Notes: a model not told the origin generated them from the letters alone. A stretch of DNA of 64,000 nt from Hydractinia symbiolongicarpus (GCF_029227915.1 NC_079885.1:30197001-30261000), one strand, 5' to 3'. Numbered from the stretch's first letter, positions 1 to 12,495 are shown. Numbers and translations: made by a program.

Positions 1-1053
1 TTCACCACTAAAACGCATGAGACTTGTAGTTTTCAAAAATGTTTTCATTTTTGATGAGACGCTTAATGAAAGGGGTTTAATCGCCGGCAAACGAAAAATC
101 GCGATTTCCCGTAAATCCCGGGCTTGGCCCGTATAGTCGAATGTATACAAAGAAAGTACCCTGTGAGTAAACTCATTTCCAGAACGATTTTTTAAATTAT
201 TTTTTCACCACTAAAACGCATGAGATTTGTAGTTTTCAAAAATGTTTTCATTTTTGATGAGACGCCTAATGAAAGAGGTTTAATCGCCGGCAAACGAAAA
301 CCCGCGATTTCCCGTAAATCCCGGGCTTGGCCCGTATAGTCGAATGTATACAAAGAAAGTACCCTGTGAGTAAACTCATTTCCAGAACGATTTTTAAACT
401 ATCTTTTCACCACTAAAACGCATGAGACTTGTAGTTTTCAAAAATGTTTTCATTTTTGATGAGACGCTGAATAAAAGAAGTTTAATCGCCGGCAGACAGA
501 AACCTGCGATTTCCCGTAAATCCCGGACTCGGCCCGTATAGTCAAAAGTATACAAAGAAAGTACCCAGGGAGTAAACTCACTTCCCGAACGATTTTTTAA
601 TTATTATTTCACCACTAAAGCCCATGAGACTTGCAGTTTTTAAAAATGTTTTCATTTTTGATGAGACGCTTAATGAAAGAGGTTTAATCGCCAGCAAACG
701 AAAACCCGCGATTTCCCGTAAATCCCGGAATTGGCCCGTATAGTCGAATGTATACAAGGAAAGTACCCAGGGAGTAAACTCATTTTTCGAAAGATTTTTA
801 AAATTATTTTTTCACCACTAAAACGCATGAGATTTGTAGTTTTCAAAAATGTTTTCATTTTTGATGAGACGCCTAATGAAAGAGGTTTACTCGCCGGCAA
901 ACGAAAACCCGCGATTTCCCGTAAATCCCGGGCTTGGCCCGTATAGTCGAATGTATACAAAGAAAGTACCCTGTGAGTAAACTCATTTCCAGAACGATTT
1001 TTAAACTATCTTTTCACCACTAAAACGCATGAGACTTGTAGTTTTCAAAAATG

Positions 1054-2087
1054 TTTTCATTTTTGATGAGACGCTGAATAAAAGAAGTTTAATCGCCGGC
1101 AAACGGAAACCTGCGATTTCCCGTAAATCCCGGACTCGGCCCGTATAGTCAAAAGTATACAAAGAAAGTACCCAGGGAGTGAACTCACTTCCCGAACGAT
1201 TTTTTAATTATTATTTCACCACTAAAGCCCATGAGACTTGCAGTTTTTAAAAATGTTTTCATTTTTGATGAGACGCTTAATGAAAGAGGTTTAATCGCCA
1301 GCAAACGACAACCAGCGATTTCCCCTAAATCTCGGGCTTGGCCCGTGTAGTCAAATGTAAACAAAGAAAGTACCCAGGGAGTAAACTCATTTCTCGAACG
1401 ATTTTTTAAATTTTTTTTTCACCAATAAAACGCATGAGACATGTAGCTTTCAAAAATGTTTTCACTTTTGATGAGACGCTTAATGAAAGAGGTCTAATCG
1501 CCGGCAAACGAAAACCCGCGATTTCCCGTAAATCCCGGGCTTGGCACGTATAGTCGAATGTATAAAAAGAAAGTACCCAGGGAGTAAACTCATTTTTCGA
1601 AAGATTTTTTAAATTATTTTTTCACCACTAAAACGCATGAGATGTGTAGTTTTCAAAAATGTTTTCATTTTTGATGAGACGCCTAATGAAAGAGGTTTAA
1701 TCGCCGGCGAACAAAAAGCCGCGATTTCCCGTAAATCCCGGGCTTGGCCCGTATAGTCGAATGTATACAAAGAAAGTACCCTGTGAGTAAACTCATTTCC
1801 AGAACGATTTTTAAATTATCTTTTCACCACTAAAACGCATGAGACTTGTAGTTTTCAAAAATGTTTTCATTTTTGATGAGACGCTGAATAAAAGAAGTTT
1901 AATCGCCGGCAAACGGAAACCTGCGATTTCCCGAAAATCCCGGACTCGGCCCGTATAGTCAAAAGTATACAAAGAAAGTAACCAGGGAGTTAACTCACTT
2001 CCCGAACGATTTTTTAATTATTATTTCACCACTAAAGCCCATGAGACTTGCAGTTTTTAAAAATGTTTTCATTTTTGATGAGACGCT
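1054..2087 (+). repeat. Long-range duplicated block, copy 1 (lag 15.85 kb)
   Basis: Shares rare variants with 16905-17938, including 'aacgacaaccagcg', 'cttggcacgt' and 'gagatgtgtag', each displaced by 15851 bp or within a base or two of it. Markers further right (the 'ctgcaccact' copy near 2.43 kb and 'ccagtaaatc' near 2.74 kb) also reappear at 15852-15853 bp, although the sequence between is partly different. Confidence 0.8.
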
Positions 2088-3385
2088 GAATAAAAGAAGT
2101 TTAATCGCCGGCAAACGAAAACCCGCGATTTCCCGTAAATCCCGGGCTCGGCCCGTATAGTCAAAAGTATACAAAGAAAGTACCCAGGGAGTAAACTCAT
2201 TTTCCAAACGATTTTTTAAATTTGTTTTCACCAGTAAAACGCATGAGACTTGTAGGTTTCAAAAATGTTTTCATTTTTGATGAGACGCTTAATGAAAGAG
2301 GTTTAATCGCCGGCAAACGAAAACCCGCGATTTCCCGTAAATCCGGGGCTTGGCCCGTATAGTCAAAAGTATACAAAGAAAGTACCCAGGGAGTAAACAC
2401 ATTTCCCGAACGATTTTTCAAATTATTTCTGCACCACTAGAACGAATGAGACTTGTATTTTCAAAAATGTTTTCATTTTTGATGAGACGCTTATGAAAGA
2501 GGTTTAGTCGCCGGCAAACGAAAACCCGCGAATTCCCGTAAATCCCGGGCTTGGCCCGTATAGTTGAATGTATACAAAGAAAGTACCCTGTGAGTAAACT
2601 CATTTCCAGAACGATTTTTTAAATTATTTTTTCACCACTAAAACGCATAAGACTTGTAGTTTTCAAAAATGTTTTCATTTTTGATGGGACGCTGAATAAA
2701 AGAAGTTTAATCGCCGGCACACGAAAACCCGCGATTTCCAGTAAATCCCGGACTCGGCCCGTATAGTAAAAAGTATGCAAAGAAAGTACCCAGGGAGTAA
2801 ACTCATTTTCCGAACGATTTTTTAAATTATTTTTTCACCACTAAAACGCATGAGACTTGTAGTTTTCAAAAATGTTTTCATTTTTGATGAGACGCTTAAT
2901 GAAAGAGGTTTAATCGCCAGCAAACGAAAACCAGCGATTTCCCCTAAATCCCGGGCTTGGCCCGTGCAGTCAAATGTATACAAGGAAAGTACCCAGGGAG
3001 TAAACTCATTTCCCGAACGATTTTTTAAATTTTTTTTTCACCAAAAAAAAGCATGAGACTTGTAGTTTTCAAAAATGTTTTCATTTTTGATGAGACGCTT
3101 AATGAAAGAGGTCCAATCGCCGGCAAACGAAAACCCGCGATTTCCCGTAAATTCCGGGCTTGGCCCGTATAGTCGAATGTATACAAGGAAAGTACCCAGG
3201 GAGTAAACTCATTTTTCGAAAGATTTTTAAAATTATTTTTTCACCACTAAAACGCATGAGATTTGTAGTTTTCAAAAATGTTTTTATTTTTGATGAGACG
3301 CCTAATGAAAGAGGTTTAATCGCCGGCAAACGAAAACCCGCGATTTCCCGTAAATCCCGGGCTTGGCCCGTATAGTCGAATGTAT
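2088..3385 (+). repeat. Mixed domain I monomers
   Basis: Six to seven monomers: 'gtaggtttc' copies, one 'ctgcaccact' copy, a 'gatgggacg/ccagtaaat' copy, a type-C copy near 2.85-3.05 kb, and an A-type copy with 'gaggtccaatc'. The part from about 3.1 to 3.39 kb resembles 0.67-0.96 kb at a lag of 2429 bp (12 monomers). No insertion or gene is visible. Confidence 0.75.
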
Positions 3386-4165
3386 ACAAAGAAAGTACCC
3401 TGTGAGTAAACTCATTTCCAGAACGATTTTTAAATTATCTTTTCACCACTAAAACGCATGAGACTTGTAGTTTTCAAAAATGTTTTCATTTTTGATGAGA
3501 CGCTGAATAAAAGAAGTTTAATCGCCGGCAAACGGAAACCTGCGATTTCCCGTAAATCCCGGACTCGGTCCGTATAGTAAAATGTATACAAAGAAAGTAC
3601 CCAGGGAGTAAACTCACTTCCCGAACGATTTTTTAATTATTATTTCACCACTAAAGCCCATGAGACTTGCAGTTTTTAAAAATGTTTTCATTTTTGATGA
3701 GACGCTGAATAAAAGAAGTTTAATCGCCGGCAAACGAAAACCCGCATTTTCCCGTAAATCCCGGGCTCGGCCCGTATAGTCAAAAGTATACAAAGAAAGT
3801 ACCCAGGGAGTAAACTCATTTTCCAAACGATTTTTTAAATTTTTTTTCACCACTAAAACGCATGAGACTTGTAGGTTTCAAAAATGTTTTCATTTTTGAT
3901 GAGACGCTTAATGAAAGAGGTTTAATCGCCGGCAAACGAAAACCCGCGATTTCCCGTAAATCCCGGACTTGGCCCGTATAGTCAAAAGTATACAAAGAAA
4001 GTACCCAGGGAGTAAACACATTTCCCGAACGATTTTTAAAATTATTTTTTCACCACTAAAACGCATGAGATTTGTAGTTTTCAAAAATGTTTTCATTTTT
4101 GATGAGACGCCTAATGAAAGAGGTTTAATCGCCGGCAAACGAAAACCCGCGATTTCCCGTAAATC
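3386..4165 (+). repeat. Tandem block, copy 1 (lag 1821 bp)
   Basis: Four monomers including the private 'cccgcattttcccg' variant, matching 5207-5986 at a lag of 1821 bp (9 monomers). The match ends where this copy continues 'gggcttgg...gtcgaatg' while the other continues 'ggactcgg...gtcaaaag'. Confidence 0.78.
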
Positions 4166-5060
4166 CCGGGCTTGGCCCGTATAGTCGAATGTATACAAAG
4201 AAAGTACCCTGTGAGTAAACTCATTTCCAGAACGATTTTTAAATTATCTTTTCACCACTAAAACGCATGAGACTTGTAGTTTTCAAAAATATTTTCATTT
4301 TTGATGGGACGCTGAATAAAAGAAGTTTAATCGCCGGCACACGAAAACCCGCGATTTCCAGTAAATCCCGGACTCGGCCCGTATAGTAAAAAGTATGCAA
4401 AGAAAGTACCCAGGGAGTAAACTCATTTTCCGAACGATTTTTTAAATTATTTTTTCACCACTAAAACGCATGAGACTTGTAGTTTTCAAAAATGTTTTCA
4501 TTTTTGATGAGACGCTTAATGAAAGAGGTTTAATCGCCGGCAAACGAAAACCCGCGATTTCCCGTAAATCCCGGACTTGGCCCGTATAGTCAAAAGTATA
4601 CAAAGAAAGTACCCAGGGAGTAAACACATTTCCCGAACGATTTTTAAAATTATTTTTTCACCACTAAAACGCATGAGATTTGTAGTTTTCAAAAATGTTT
4701 TTATTTTTGATGAGACGCCTAATGAAAGAGGTTTAATCGCCGGCAAACGAAAACCCGCGATTTCCCGTAAATCCCGGGCTTGGCCCGTATAGTCGAATGT
4801 ATACAAAGAAAGTACCCTGTGAGTAAACTCATTTCCAGAACGATTTTTAAATTATCTTTTCACCACTAAAACGCATGAGACTTGTAGTTTTCAAAAATGT
4901 TTTCATTTTTGATGAGACGCTGAATAAAAGAAGTTTAATCGCCGGCAAACGGAAACCTGCGATTTCCCGTAAATCCCGGACTCGGCCCGTATAGTCAAAT
5001 GTATACAAAGAAAGTACCCAGGGAGTAAACTCACTTCCCGAACGATTTTTTAATTATTAT

Positions 5061-5262
5061 TTCACCACTAAAGCCCATGAGACTTGCAGTTTTTAAAAAT
5101 GTTTTCATTTTTGATGAGACGCTGAATAAAAGAAGTTTAATCGCCGGCAAACGAAAACCCGCATTTTCCCGTAAATCCCGGGCTCGGCCCGTATAGTCAA
5201 AAGTATACAAAGAAAGTACCCTGTGAGTAAACTCATTTCCAGAACGATTTTTAAATTATCTT
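5061..5262 (+). repeat. Chimeric monomer at a duplication junction
   Basis: The left part is B-type with the private 'cccgcattttcccg' and 'gtcaaaag', as in the monomer starting near 5.47 kb. The right part switches to A-type 'ctgtgagtaaactc...ccagaacg'. The switch falls within the shared 'tatacaaagaaagtaccc'. It coincides with the start of the second 1821-bp copy and is read as an unequal-exchange junction. Confidence 0.7.
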
Positions 5263-5986
5263 TTCACCACTAAAACGCATGAGACTTGTAGTTTTCAAAA
5301 ATGTTTTCATTTTTGATGAGACGCTGAATAAAAGAAGTTTAATCGCCGGCAAACGGAAACCTGCGATTTCCCGTAAATCCCGGACTCGGCCCGTATAGTC
5401 AAATGTATACAAAGAAAGTACCCAGGGAGTAAACTCACTTCCCGAACGATTTTTTAATTATTATTTCACCACTAAAGCCCATGAGACTTGCAGTTTTTAA
5501 AAATGTTTTCATTTTTGATGAGACGCTGAATAAAAGAAGTTTAATCGCCGGCAAACGAAAACCCGCATTTTCCCGTAAATCCCGGGCTCGGCCCGTATAG
5601 TCAAAAGTATACAAAGAAAGTACCCAGGGAGTAAACTCATTTTCCAAACGATTTTTTAAATTTTTTTTCACCACTAAAACGCATGAGACTTGTAGGTTTC
5701 AAAAATGTTTTCATTTTTGATGAGACGCTTAATGAAAGAGGTTTAATCGCCGGCAAACGAAAACCCGCGATTTCCCGTAAATCCCGGACTTGGCCCGTAT
5801 AGTCAAAAGTATACAAAGAAAGTACCCAGGGAGTAAACACATTTCCCGAACGATTTTTAAAATTATTTTTTCACCACTAAAACGCATGAGATTTGTAGTT
5901 TTCAAAAATGTTTTCATTTTTGATGAGACGCCTAATGAAAGAGGTTTAATCGCCGGCAAACGAAAACCCGCGATTTCCCGTAAATC
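5207..5986 (+). repeat. Tandem block, copy 2 (lag 1821 bp)
   Basis: Partner of 3386-4165. Its left end lies inside the chimeric monomer 5061-5262, as expected if that monomer is the exchange junction. Confidence 0.78.
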
Positions 5987-6071
5987 CCGGACTCGGCCCG
6001 TATAGTCAAAAGTATACAAAGAAAGTACCCAGGGAGTAAACTCACTTCCCGAACGATTTTTTAATTATTAT

Positions 6072-6802
6072 TTCACCACTAAAGCCCATGAGACTTGCAA
6101 TTTAAAAATGTTTTCATTTTTGATGAGACGCTGAATAAAAGAAGTTTAATCGCCGGCAAACGAAAACCCGCGATTTCCCGTAAATCCCGGGCTCGGCCCG
6201 TATAGTCAAAAGTATACAAAGAAAGTACCCAGGGAGTAAACTCATTTTCCAAACGATTTTTTAAATTTTTTTTCACCACTAAAACGCATGAGACTAGTAG
6301 GTTTCAAAAATGTTTTCATTTTTGATGAGACGCTTAATGAAAGAGGTTTAATCGCCGGCAAACGAAAACCCGCGATTTCCCGTAAATCCCGGGCTTGACC
6401 CGTATAGTCAAAAGTATACAAAGAAAATACCCAGGGAGTAAACACATTTCCCGAACGATTTTTTAAATTATTTTTTCACCACTAAAACGCATGAGACTTG
6501 TAGTTTTCAAAAGTGTTTTCATTTTTGATGAGACGCTGAATAAAAGAAGTTTAATCGCCGGCAAACAAAAACCCGCGATTTCCCGTAAATCCTGGGCTTG
6601 GACCGTATAGTTGAATGTATCTAAAGAAAGTACCCAGGGAGTAAACTGATTTCCCGAACGATTTTTCAAATTATTTCTGCACCACTAGAACGAATGAGAC
6701 TTGTAGTTTTCAAAAATGTTTTCATTTTTGATGAGACGCTTATGAAAGAGGTTTAATCGCCGGCAAACGAAAACCCGCGAATTCCCGTAAATCCCGGGCT
6801 CG
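6072..6802 (+). repeat. Tandem block, copy 1 (lag ~1.21 kb)
   Basis: Monomers starting at 6072, 6272, 6475 and 6678 match 7284, 7486, 7689 and 7892 at a lag of 1214 bp; the lag is 1212 bp left of a 2-bp deletion near 6100 ('cttgcaattt'). Shared private variants include 'caaaagtg', 'atcctgggcttggaccg' and 'gtatctaaag'. Confidence 0.8.
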
Positions 6803-7283
6803 GCCCGTATAGTCAAAAGTATACAAAGAAAGTACCCAGGGAGTAAACTCATTTTCCAAACGATTTTTTAAATTTTTTTTCACCACTAAAACGCATGAGA
6901 CTTGTAGGTTTCAAAAATGTTTTCATTTTTGATGAGACGCTTAATGAAAGAGGTTTAATCGCCGGCAAACGAAAACCCGCGATTTCCCGTAAATCCCGGG
7001 CTTGACCCGTATAGTCAAAAGTATACAAAGAAAGTACCCAGGGAGTAAACACATTTCCCGAACGATTTTTTAAATTATTTTTTCACCACTAAAACGCATG
7101 AGACTTGTAGTTTTCAAAAGTGTTTTCATTTTTGATGAGACGCTGAATAAAAGAAGTTTAATCGCCGGCAAACGGAAACCTGCGATTTCCCGTAAATCCC
7201 GGACTCGGCCCGTATAGTCAAAAGTATACAAAGAAAGTACCCAGGGAGTAAACTCACTTCCCGAACGATTTTTTAATTATTAT

Positions 7284-8016
7284 TTCACAACTAAAGCCCA
7301 TGAGACTTGCAGTTTTTAAAAATGTTTTCATTTTTGATGAGACGCTGAATAAAAGAAGTTTAATCGCCGGCAAACGAAAACCCGCGATTTCCCGTAAATC
7401 CCGGGCTCGGCCCGCATAGTCAAAAGTATACAAAGAAAGTACCCAGGGAGTAAACTCATTTTCCAAACGATTTTTTAAATTTTTTTTCACCACTAAAACG
7501 CATGAGACTTGTAGGTTTCAAAAATGTTTTCATTTTTGATGAGACGCTTAATGAAAGAGGTTTAATCGCCGGCAAACGAAAACCCGCGATTTCCCGTAAA
7601 TCCCGGGCTTGACCCGTATAGTCAAAAGTATACAAAGAAAGTACCCAGGGAGTAAACACATTTCCCGAACGATTTTTTAAATTATTTTTTCACCACTAAA
7701 ACGCATGAGACTTGTAGTTTTCAAAAGTGTTTTCATTTTTGATGAGACGCTGAATAAAAGAAGTTTAATCGCCGGCAAACAAAAACCCGCGATTTCCCGT
7801 AAATCCTGGGCTTGGACCGTATAGTTGAATGTATCTAAAGAAAGTACCCAGGGAGTAAACTGATTTCCCGAACGATTTTTCAAATTATTTCTGCACCACT
7901 AGAACGAATGAGACTTGTAGTTTTCAAAAATGTTTTCATTTTTGATGAGACGCTTATGAAAGAGGTTTAATCGCCGGCAAACGAAAACCCGCGAATTCCC
8001 GTAAATCCCGGGCTTG
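7284..8016 (+). repeat. Tandem block, copy 2 (lag ~1.21 kb)
   Basis: Partner of 6072-6802. The match ends in the 'ctgcaccact' monomer, where this copy reads 'gggcttgg' and the other 'gggctcgg'. The two intervening monomers (6879-7283) resemble the first part of the block at a lag of 607 bp. Confidence 0.8.
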
Positions 8017-8093
8017 GCCCGTATAGTGGAATGTATACAAAGAAAGTACCCTGTGAGTAAACTCATTTCCAAAACGATTTTTTAAATTAATTT

Positions 8094-8226
8094 TTTACCA
8101 CTAAAACGCATAAGACTTGTAGTTGCGATTTCCCGTAAATCCCGGACTCGGCCCGTATAGTCAAAAGTATACAAAGAAAGTACCCAGGGTGTAAACTCAC
8201 TTCCTGAACGATTTTTTAATTATTAT
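8094..8226 (+). repeat. Truncated monomer (69-bp internal deletion), copy 1
   Basis: The monomer is 133 bp. 'gtagtt' joins directly to 'gcgatttcccg', removing about 69 bp that include nearly the whole AT-rich dyad and the 'gccggc' core. No clear microhomology is seen at the join. Confidence 0.9.
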
Positions 8227-9034
8227 TTCACCACTAAAGCCCATGAGACTTGCAGTTTTTAAAAATGTTTTCATTTTTGATGAGACGCTGAATAAAAGAA
8301 GTTTAATCGCCGGCAAACGAAAACCCGCGATTTCCCGTAAATCCCGGGCTCGGCCCGTATAGTCAAAAGTATACAAAGAAAGTACCCAGGGAGTAAACTC
8401 ATTTTCCAAACGATTTTTTAAATTTTTTTTCACCACTAAAACGCATGAGACTTGTAGGTTTCAAAAATGTTTTCATTTTTGATGAGACGCTTAATGAAAG
8501 AGGTTTAATCGCCGGCAAACGAAAACCCGCGATTTCCCGTAAATCCCGGGCTTGGCCCGTATAGTCAAAAGTATACAAAGAAAGTACCCAGGGAGTAAAC
8601 ACATTTCCCGAACGATTTTTAAATTATCTTTTCACCACTAAAACGCATGAGACTTGTAGTTTTCAAAAATGTTTTCATTTTTGATGAGACGCTGAATAAA
8701 AGAAGTTTAATCGCCGGCAAACGGAAACCTGCGATTTCCCGTAAATCCCGGGCTTGGCCCGTATAGTCGAATGTATACAAAGAAAGTACCCTGTGAGTAA
8801 ACTCATTTCCAGAACGATTTTTAAATTATCTTTTCACCACTAAAACGCATGAGACTTGTAGTTTTCAAAAATGTTTTCATTTTTGATGAGACGCTGAATA
8901 AAAGAAGTTTAATCGCCGGCAAACGGAAACCTGCGATTTCCCGTAAATCCCGGACTCGGCCCGTATAGTCAAAAGTATACAAAGAAAGTACCCAGGGAGT
9001 AAACTCACTTCCCGAACGATTTTTTAATTATTAT

Positions 9035-9237
9035 TTCACCACTAAAGCCCATAAGACTTGCAGTTTTTAAAAATGTTTTCATTTTTGATGAGACGCTGAA
9101 TAAAAGAAGTTTAATCGCCGGCAAACGAAAACCCGCGATTTCCCGTAAATCCCGGGCTTGACCCGTATAGTCAAAAGTATACAAAGAAAGTACCCAGGGA
9201 GTAAACACATTTCCCGAACGATTTTTTAAATTATTTT
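9035..9237 (+). repeat. Chimeric monomer (deletion of one monomer), copy 1
   Basis: The 5' part ('gcccataag', 'cttgcag', 'gctgaataaaag') equals the first of two adjacent monomers at 14433-14634. The 3' part ('gggcttgacccg', 'aaacacatttcccg') equals the second at 14635-14837. The switch lies between about 9111 and 9158, in a tract shared by both parents. One in-register exchange that removed 203 bp explains it. Confidence 0.82.
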
Positions 9238-9440
9238 TTCACCACTAAAACGCATGAGACTTGTAGTTTTCAAAAGTGTTTTCATTTTTGTTGAGACGCT
9301 GAATAAAAGAAGTTTAATCGCCGGCAAACAAAAACCCGCGATTTCCCGTAAATCCTGGGCTTGGACCGTATAGTTGAATGTATCTAAAGAAAGTACCCAG
9401 GGAGTAAACTGATTTCCCGAACGATTTTTCAAATTATTTC

Positions 9441-9641
9441 TGCACCACTAGAACGAATGAGACTTGTAGTTTTCAAAAATGTTTTCATTTTTGATGAGAC
9501 GCTTATGAAAGAGGTTTAATCGCCGGCAAACAAAAACCCGCGTTTTCCCGTAAATCCCGGGCTCGGCCCGTATAGTCAAAAGTATACAAAGAAAGTACCC
9601 AGGGAGTAAACTCATTTTCCAAACGATTTTTTAAATTTTTT
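9441..9641 (+). repeat. Example of the 'ctgcaccactagaacg' subtype
   Basis: Differs from the consensus at the start ('tgcaccactagaacgaatg' in place of 'ttcaccactaaaacgcatg') and reads 'gcttatgaaag', one base shorter than the A form. Copies begin near 2430, 6678, 7892, 9441, 10456, 11263, 12278, 13290, 15041, 16056 and 18282, all within domain I, making it a useful domain label. Confidence 0.8.
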
Positions 9642-10654
9642 TTCACCACTAAAACGCATGAGACTTGTAGGTTTCAAAAATGTTTTCATTTTTGATGAGA
9701 CGCTTAATGAAAGAGGTTTAATCGCCGGCAAACGAAAACCCGCGATTTCCCGTAAATCCCGGGCTTGGCCCGTATAGTCAAAAGTATACAAAGAAAGTAC
9801 CCAGGGAGTAAACACATTTCCCGAACGATTTTTAAAATTATTTTTTTACCACTAAAACGCATGAGATTTGTAGTTTTCAAAAATGTTTTCATTTTTGATG
9901 AGACGCCTAATGAAAGAGGTTTAATCGCCGGCAAACGAAAACCCACGATTTCCCGTAAATCCCGGGCTTGGCCCGTATAGTCGAATGTATACAAAGAAAG
10001 TACCCTGTGAGTAAACTCATTTCCAGAACGATTTTTAAATTATCTTTTCACCACTAAAACGCATGAGACTTGTAGTGTTCAAAAATGTTTTCATTTCTGA
10101 TGAGACGCTGAATAAAAGAAGTTTAATCGCCGGCAAACGGAAACCTGCGATTTCCCGTAAATCCCGGACTCGGCCCGTATAGTCAAAAGTATACAAAGAA
10201 AGTACCCAGGGAGTAAACTCACTTCCCGAACGATTTTTTAAATTATTTTTTCACCACTAAAACGCATGAGATGTGTAGTTTTCAAAAGTGTTTTCATTTT
10301 TGATGAGACGCTGAATAAAAGAAGTTTAATCGCCGGCAAACAAAAACCCGCGATTTCCCGTAAATCCTGGGTTTGGCCCGTATAGTTGAATGTATCTAAA
10401 GAAAGTACCCAGGGAGTAAACTGATTTCACGAACGATTTTTCAAATTATTTCTGCACCACTAGAACGAATGAGACTTGTAGTTTTTAAAAATGTTTTCAT
10501 TTTTGATGAGACGCTTATGAAAGAGGTTTAATCGCCGGCAAACGAAAACCCGCGAATTCCCGTAAATCCCGGGCTTGGCCCGTATAGTCGAATGTATACA
10601 AAGAAAGTACCCTGTGAGTAAACTCATTTCCAGAACGATTTTTTAAATTATTTT

Positions 10655-10856
10655 TTCACCACTAAAACGCATAAGACTTGTAGTTTTCAAAAATGTTTTC
10701 ATTTTTGATGAGACGCTGAATAAAAGAAGTTTAATCGCCGGCAAACGGAAACCTGCGATTTCCCGTAAATCCCGGACTCGGCCCGTATAGTCAAAAGTAT
10801 ACAAAGAAAGTACCCAGGGAGTAAACTCACTTCCCGAACGATTTTTTAATTATTAT
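10655..10856 (+). repeat. Junction monomer of the 1822-bp duplication
   Basis: It begins like the monomer at 12477 ('cataagac') and continues like the monomer at 8833 ('gatgagacgctg', 'aacggaaacctgcg') rather than with the 'gatggg' and 'cggcacacg' of 12477. This is the structure expected at the join of a tandem duplication made by unequal exchange. The crossover lies between about 10674 and 10711. Confidence 0.72.
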
Positions 10857-12495
10857 TTCACCACTAAAGCCCATAAGACTTGCAGTTTTTAAAAATGTTT
10901 TCATTTTTGATGAGACGCTGAATAAAAGAAGTTTAATCGCCGGCAAACGAAAACCCGCGATTTCCCGTAAATCCCGGGCTTGACCCGTATAGTCAAAAGT
11001 ATACAAAGAAAGTACCCAGGGAGTAAACACATTTCCCGAACGATTTTTTAAATTATTTTTTCACCACTAAAACGCATGAGACTTGTAGTTTTCAAAAGTG
11101 TTTTCATTTTTGTTGAGACGCTGAATAAAAGAAGTTTAATCGCCGGCAAACAAAAACCCGCGATTTCCCGTAAATCCTGGGCTTGGACCGTATAGTTGAA
11201 TGTATCTAAAGAAAGTACCCAGGGAGTAAACTGATTTCCCGAACGATTTTTCAAATTATTTCTGCACCACTAGAACGAATGAGACTTGTAGTTTTCAAAA
11301 ATGTTTTCATTTTTGATGAGACGCTTATGAAAGAGGTTTAATCGCCGGCAAACAAAAACCCGCGTTTTCCCGTAAATCCCGGGCTCGGCCCGTATAGTCA
11401 AAAGTATACAAAGAAAGTACCCAGGGAGTAAACTCATTTTCCAAACGATTTTTTAAATTTTTTTTCACCACTAAAACGCATGAGACTTGTAGGTTTCAAA
11501 AATGTTTTCATTTTTGATGAGACGCTTAATGAAAGAGGTTTAATCGCCGGCAAACGAAAACCCGCGATTTCCCGTAAATCCCGGGCTTGGCCCGTATAGT
11601 CAAAAGTATACAAAGAAAGTACCCAGGGAGTAAACACATTTCCCGAACGATTTTTAAAATTATTTTTTTACCACTAAAACGCATGAGATTTGTAGTTTTC
11701 AAAAATGTTTTCATTTTTGATGAGACGCCTAATGAAAGAGGTTTAATCGCCGGCAAACGAAAACCCACGATTTCCCGTAAATCCCGGGCTTGGCCCGTAT
11801 AGTCGAATGTATACAAAGAAAGTACCCTGTGAGTAAACTCATTTCCAGAACGATTTTTAAATTATCTTTTCACCACTAAAACGCATGAGACTTGTAGTGT
11901 TCAAAAATGTTTTCATTTCTGATGAGACGCTGAATAAAAGAAGTTTAATCGCCGGCAAACGGAAACCTGCGATTTCCCGTAAATCCCGGACTCGGCCCGT
12001 ATAGTCAAAAGTATACAAAGAAAGTACCCAGGGAGTAAACTCACTTCCCGAACGATTTTTTAAATTATTTTTTCACCACTAAAACGCATGAGATGTGTAG
12101 TTTTCAAAAGTGTTTTCATTTTTGATGAGACGCTGAATAAAAGAAGTTTAATCGCCGGCAAACAAAAACCCGCGATTTCCCGTAAATCCTGGGTTTGGCC
12201 CGTATAGTTGAATGTATCTAAAGAAAGTACCCAGGGAGTAAACTGATTTCACGAACGATTTTTCAAATTATTTCTGCACCACTAGAACGAATGAGACTTG
12301 TAGTTTTTAAAAATGTTTTCATTTTTGATGAGACGCTTATGAAAGAGGTTTAATCGCCGGCAAACGAAAACCCGCGAATTCCCGTAAATCCCGGGCTTGG
12401 CCCGTATAGTCGAATGTATACAAAGAAAGTACCCTGTGAGTAAACTCATTTCCAGAACGATTTTTTAAATTATTTTTTCACCACTAAAACGCATA
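10674..12495 (+). repeat. 1822-bp tandem duplication, copy 2
   Basis: Follows copy 1 directly. Similarity continues a few tens of bases past the end, until 'gatgggacg' at about 12533. Its second half is also the source or sister of unit B at a lag of 3778 bp. Confidence 0.88.
10857..11059 (+). repeat. Chimeric monomer, copy 2
   Basis: Same chimera as 9035-9237, 1822 bp downstream. Since both copies of the 1822-bp unit carry it, the one-monomer deletion came before the duplication. Confidence 0.82.

Larger units (their letters stand above)
8852..10673 (+). repeat. 1822-bp tandem duplication, copy 1
   Basis: Nine monomers. At every private variant I compared ('tttgttgagacg', 'cgttttcccg', 'tttttttacc', 'gtagtgttc', 'tttctgatg', 'gagatgtgtag', 'gggtttggcccg', 'gatttcacgaacg') it agrees with the next copy, so the duplication looks recent. 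Confidence 0.88.

Noticed and set aside
8094-8226. Insertion of a mobile element at the short monomer
   Set aside because: The monomer is short because of an internal deletion; there is no added sequence, target duplication or terminal repeat.
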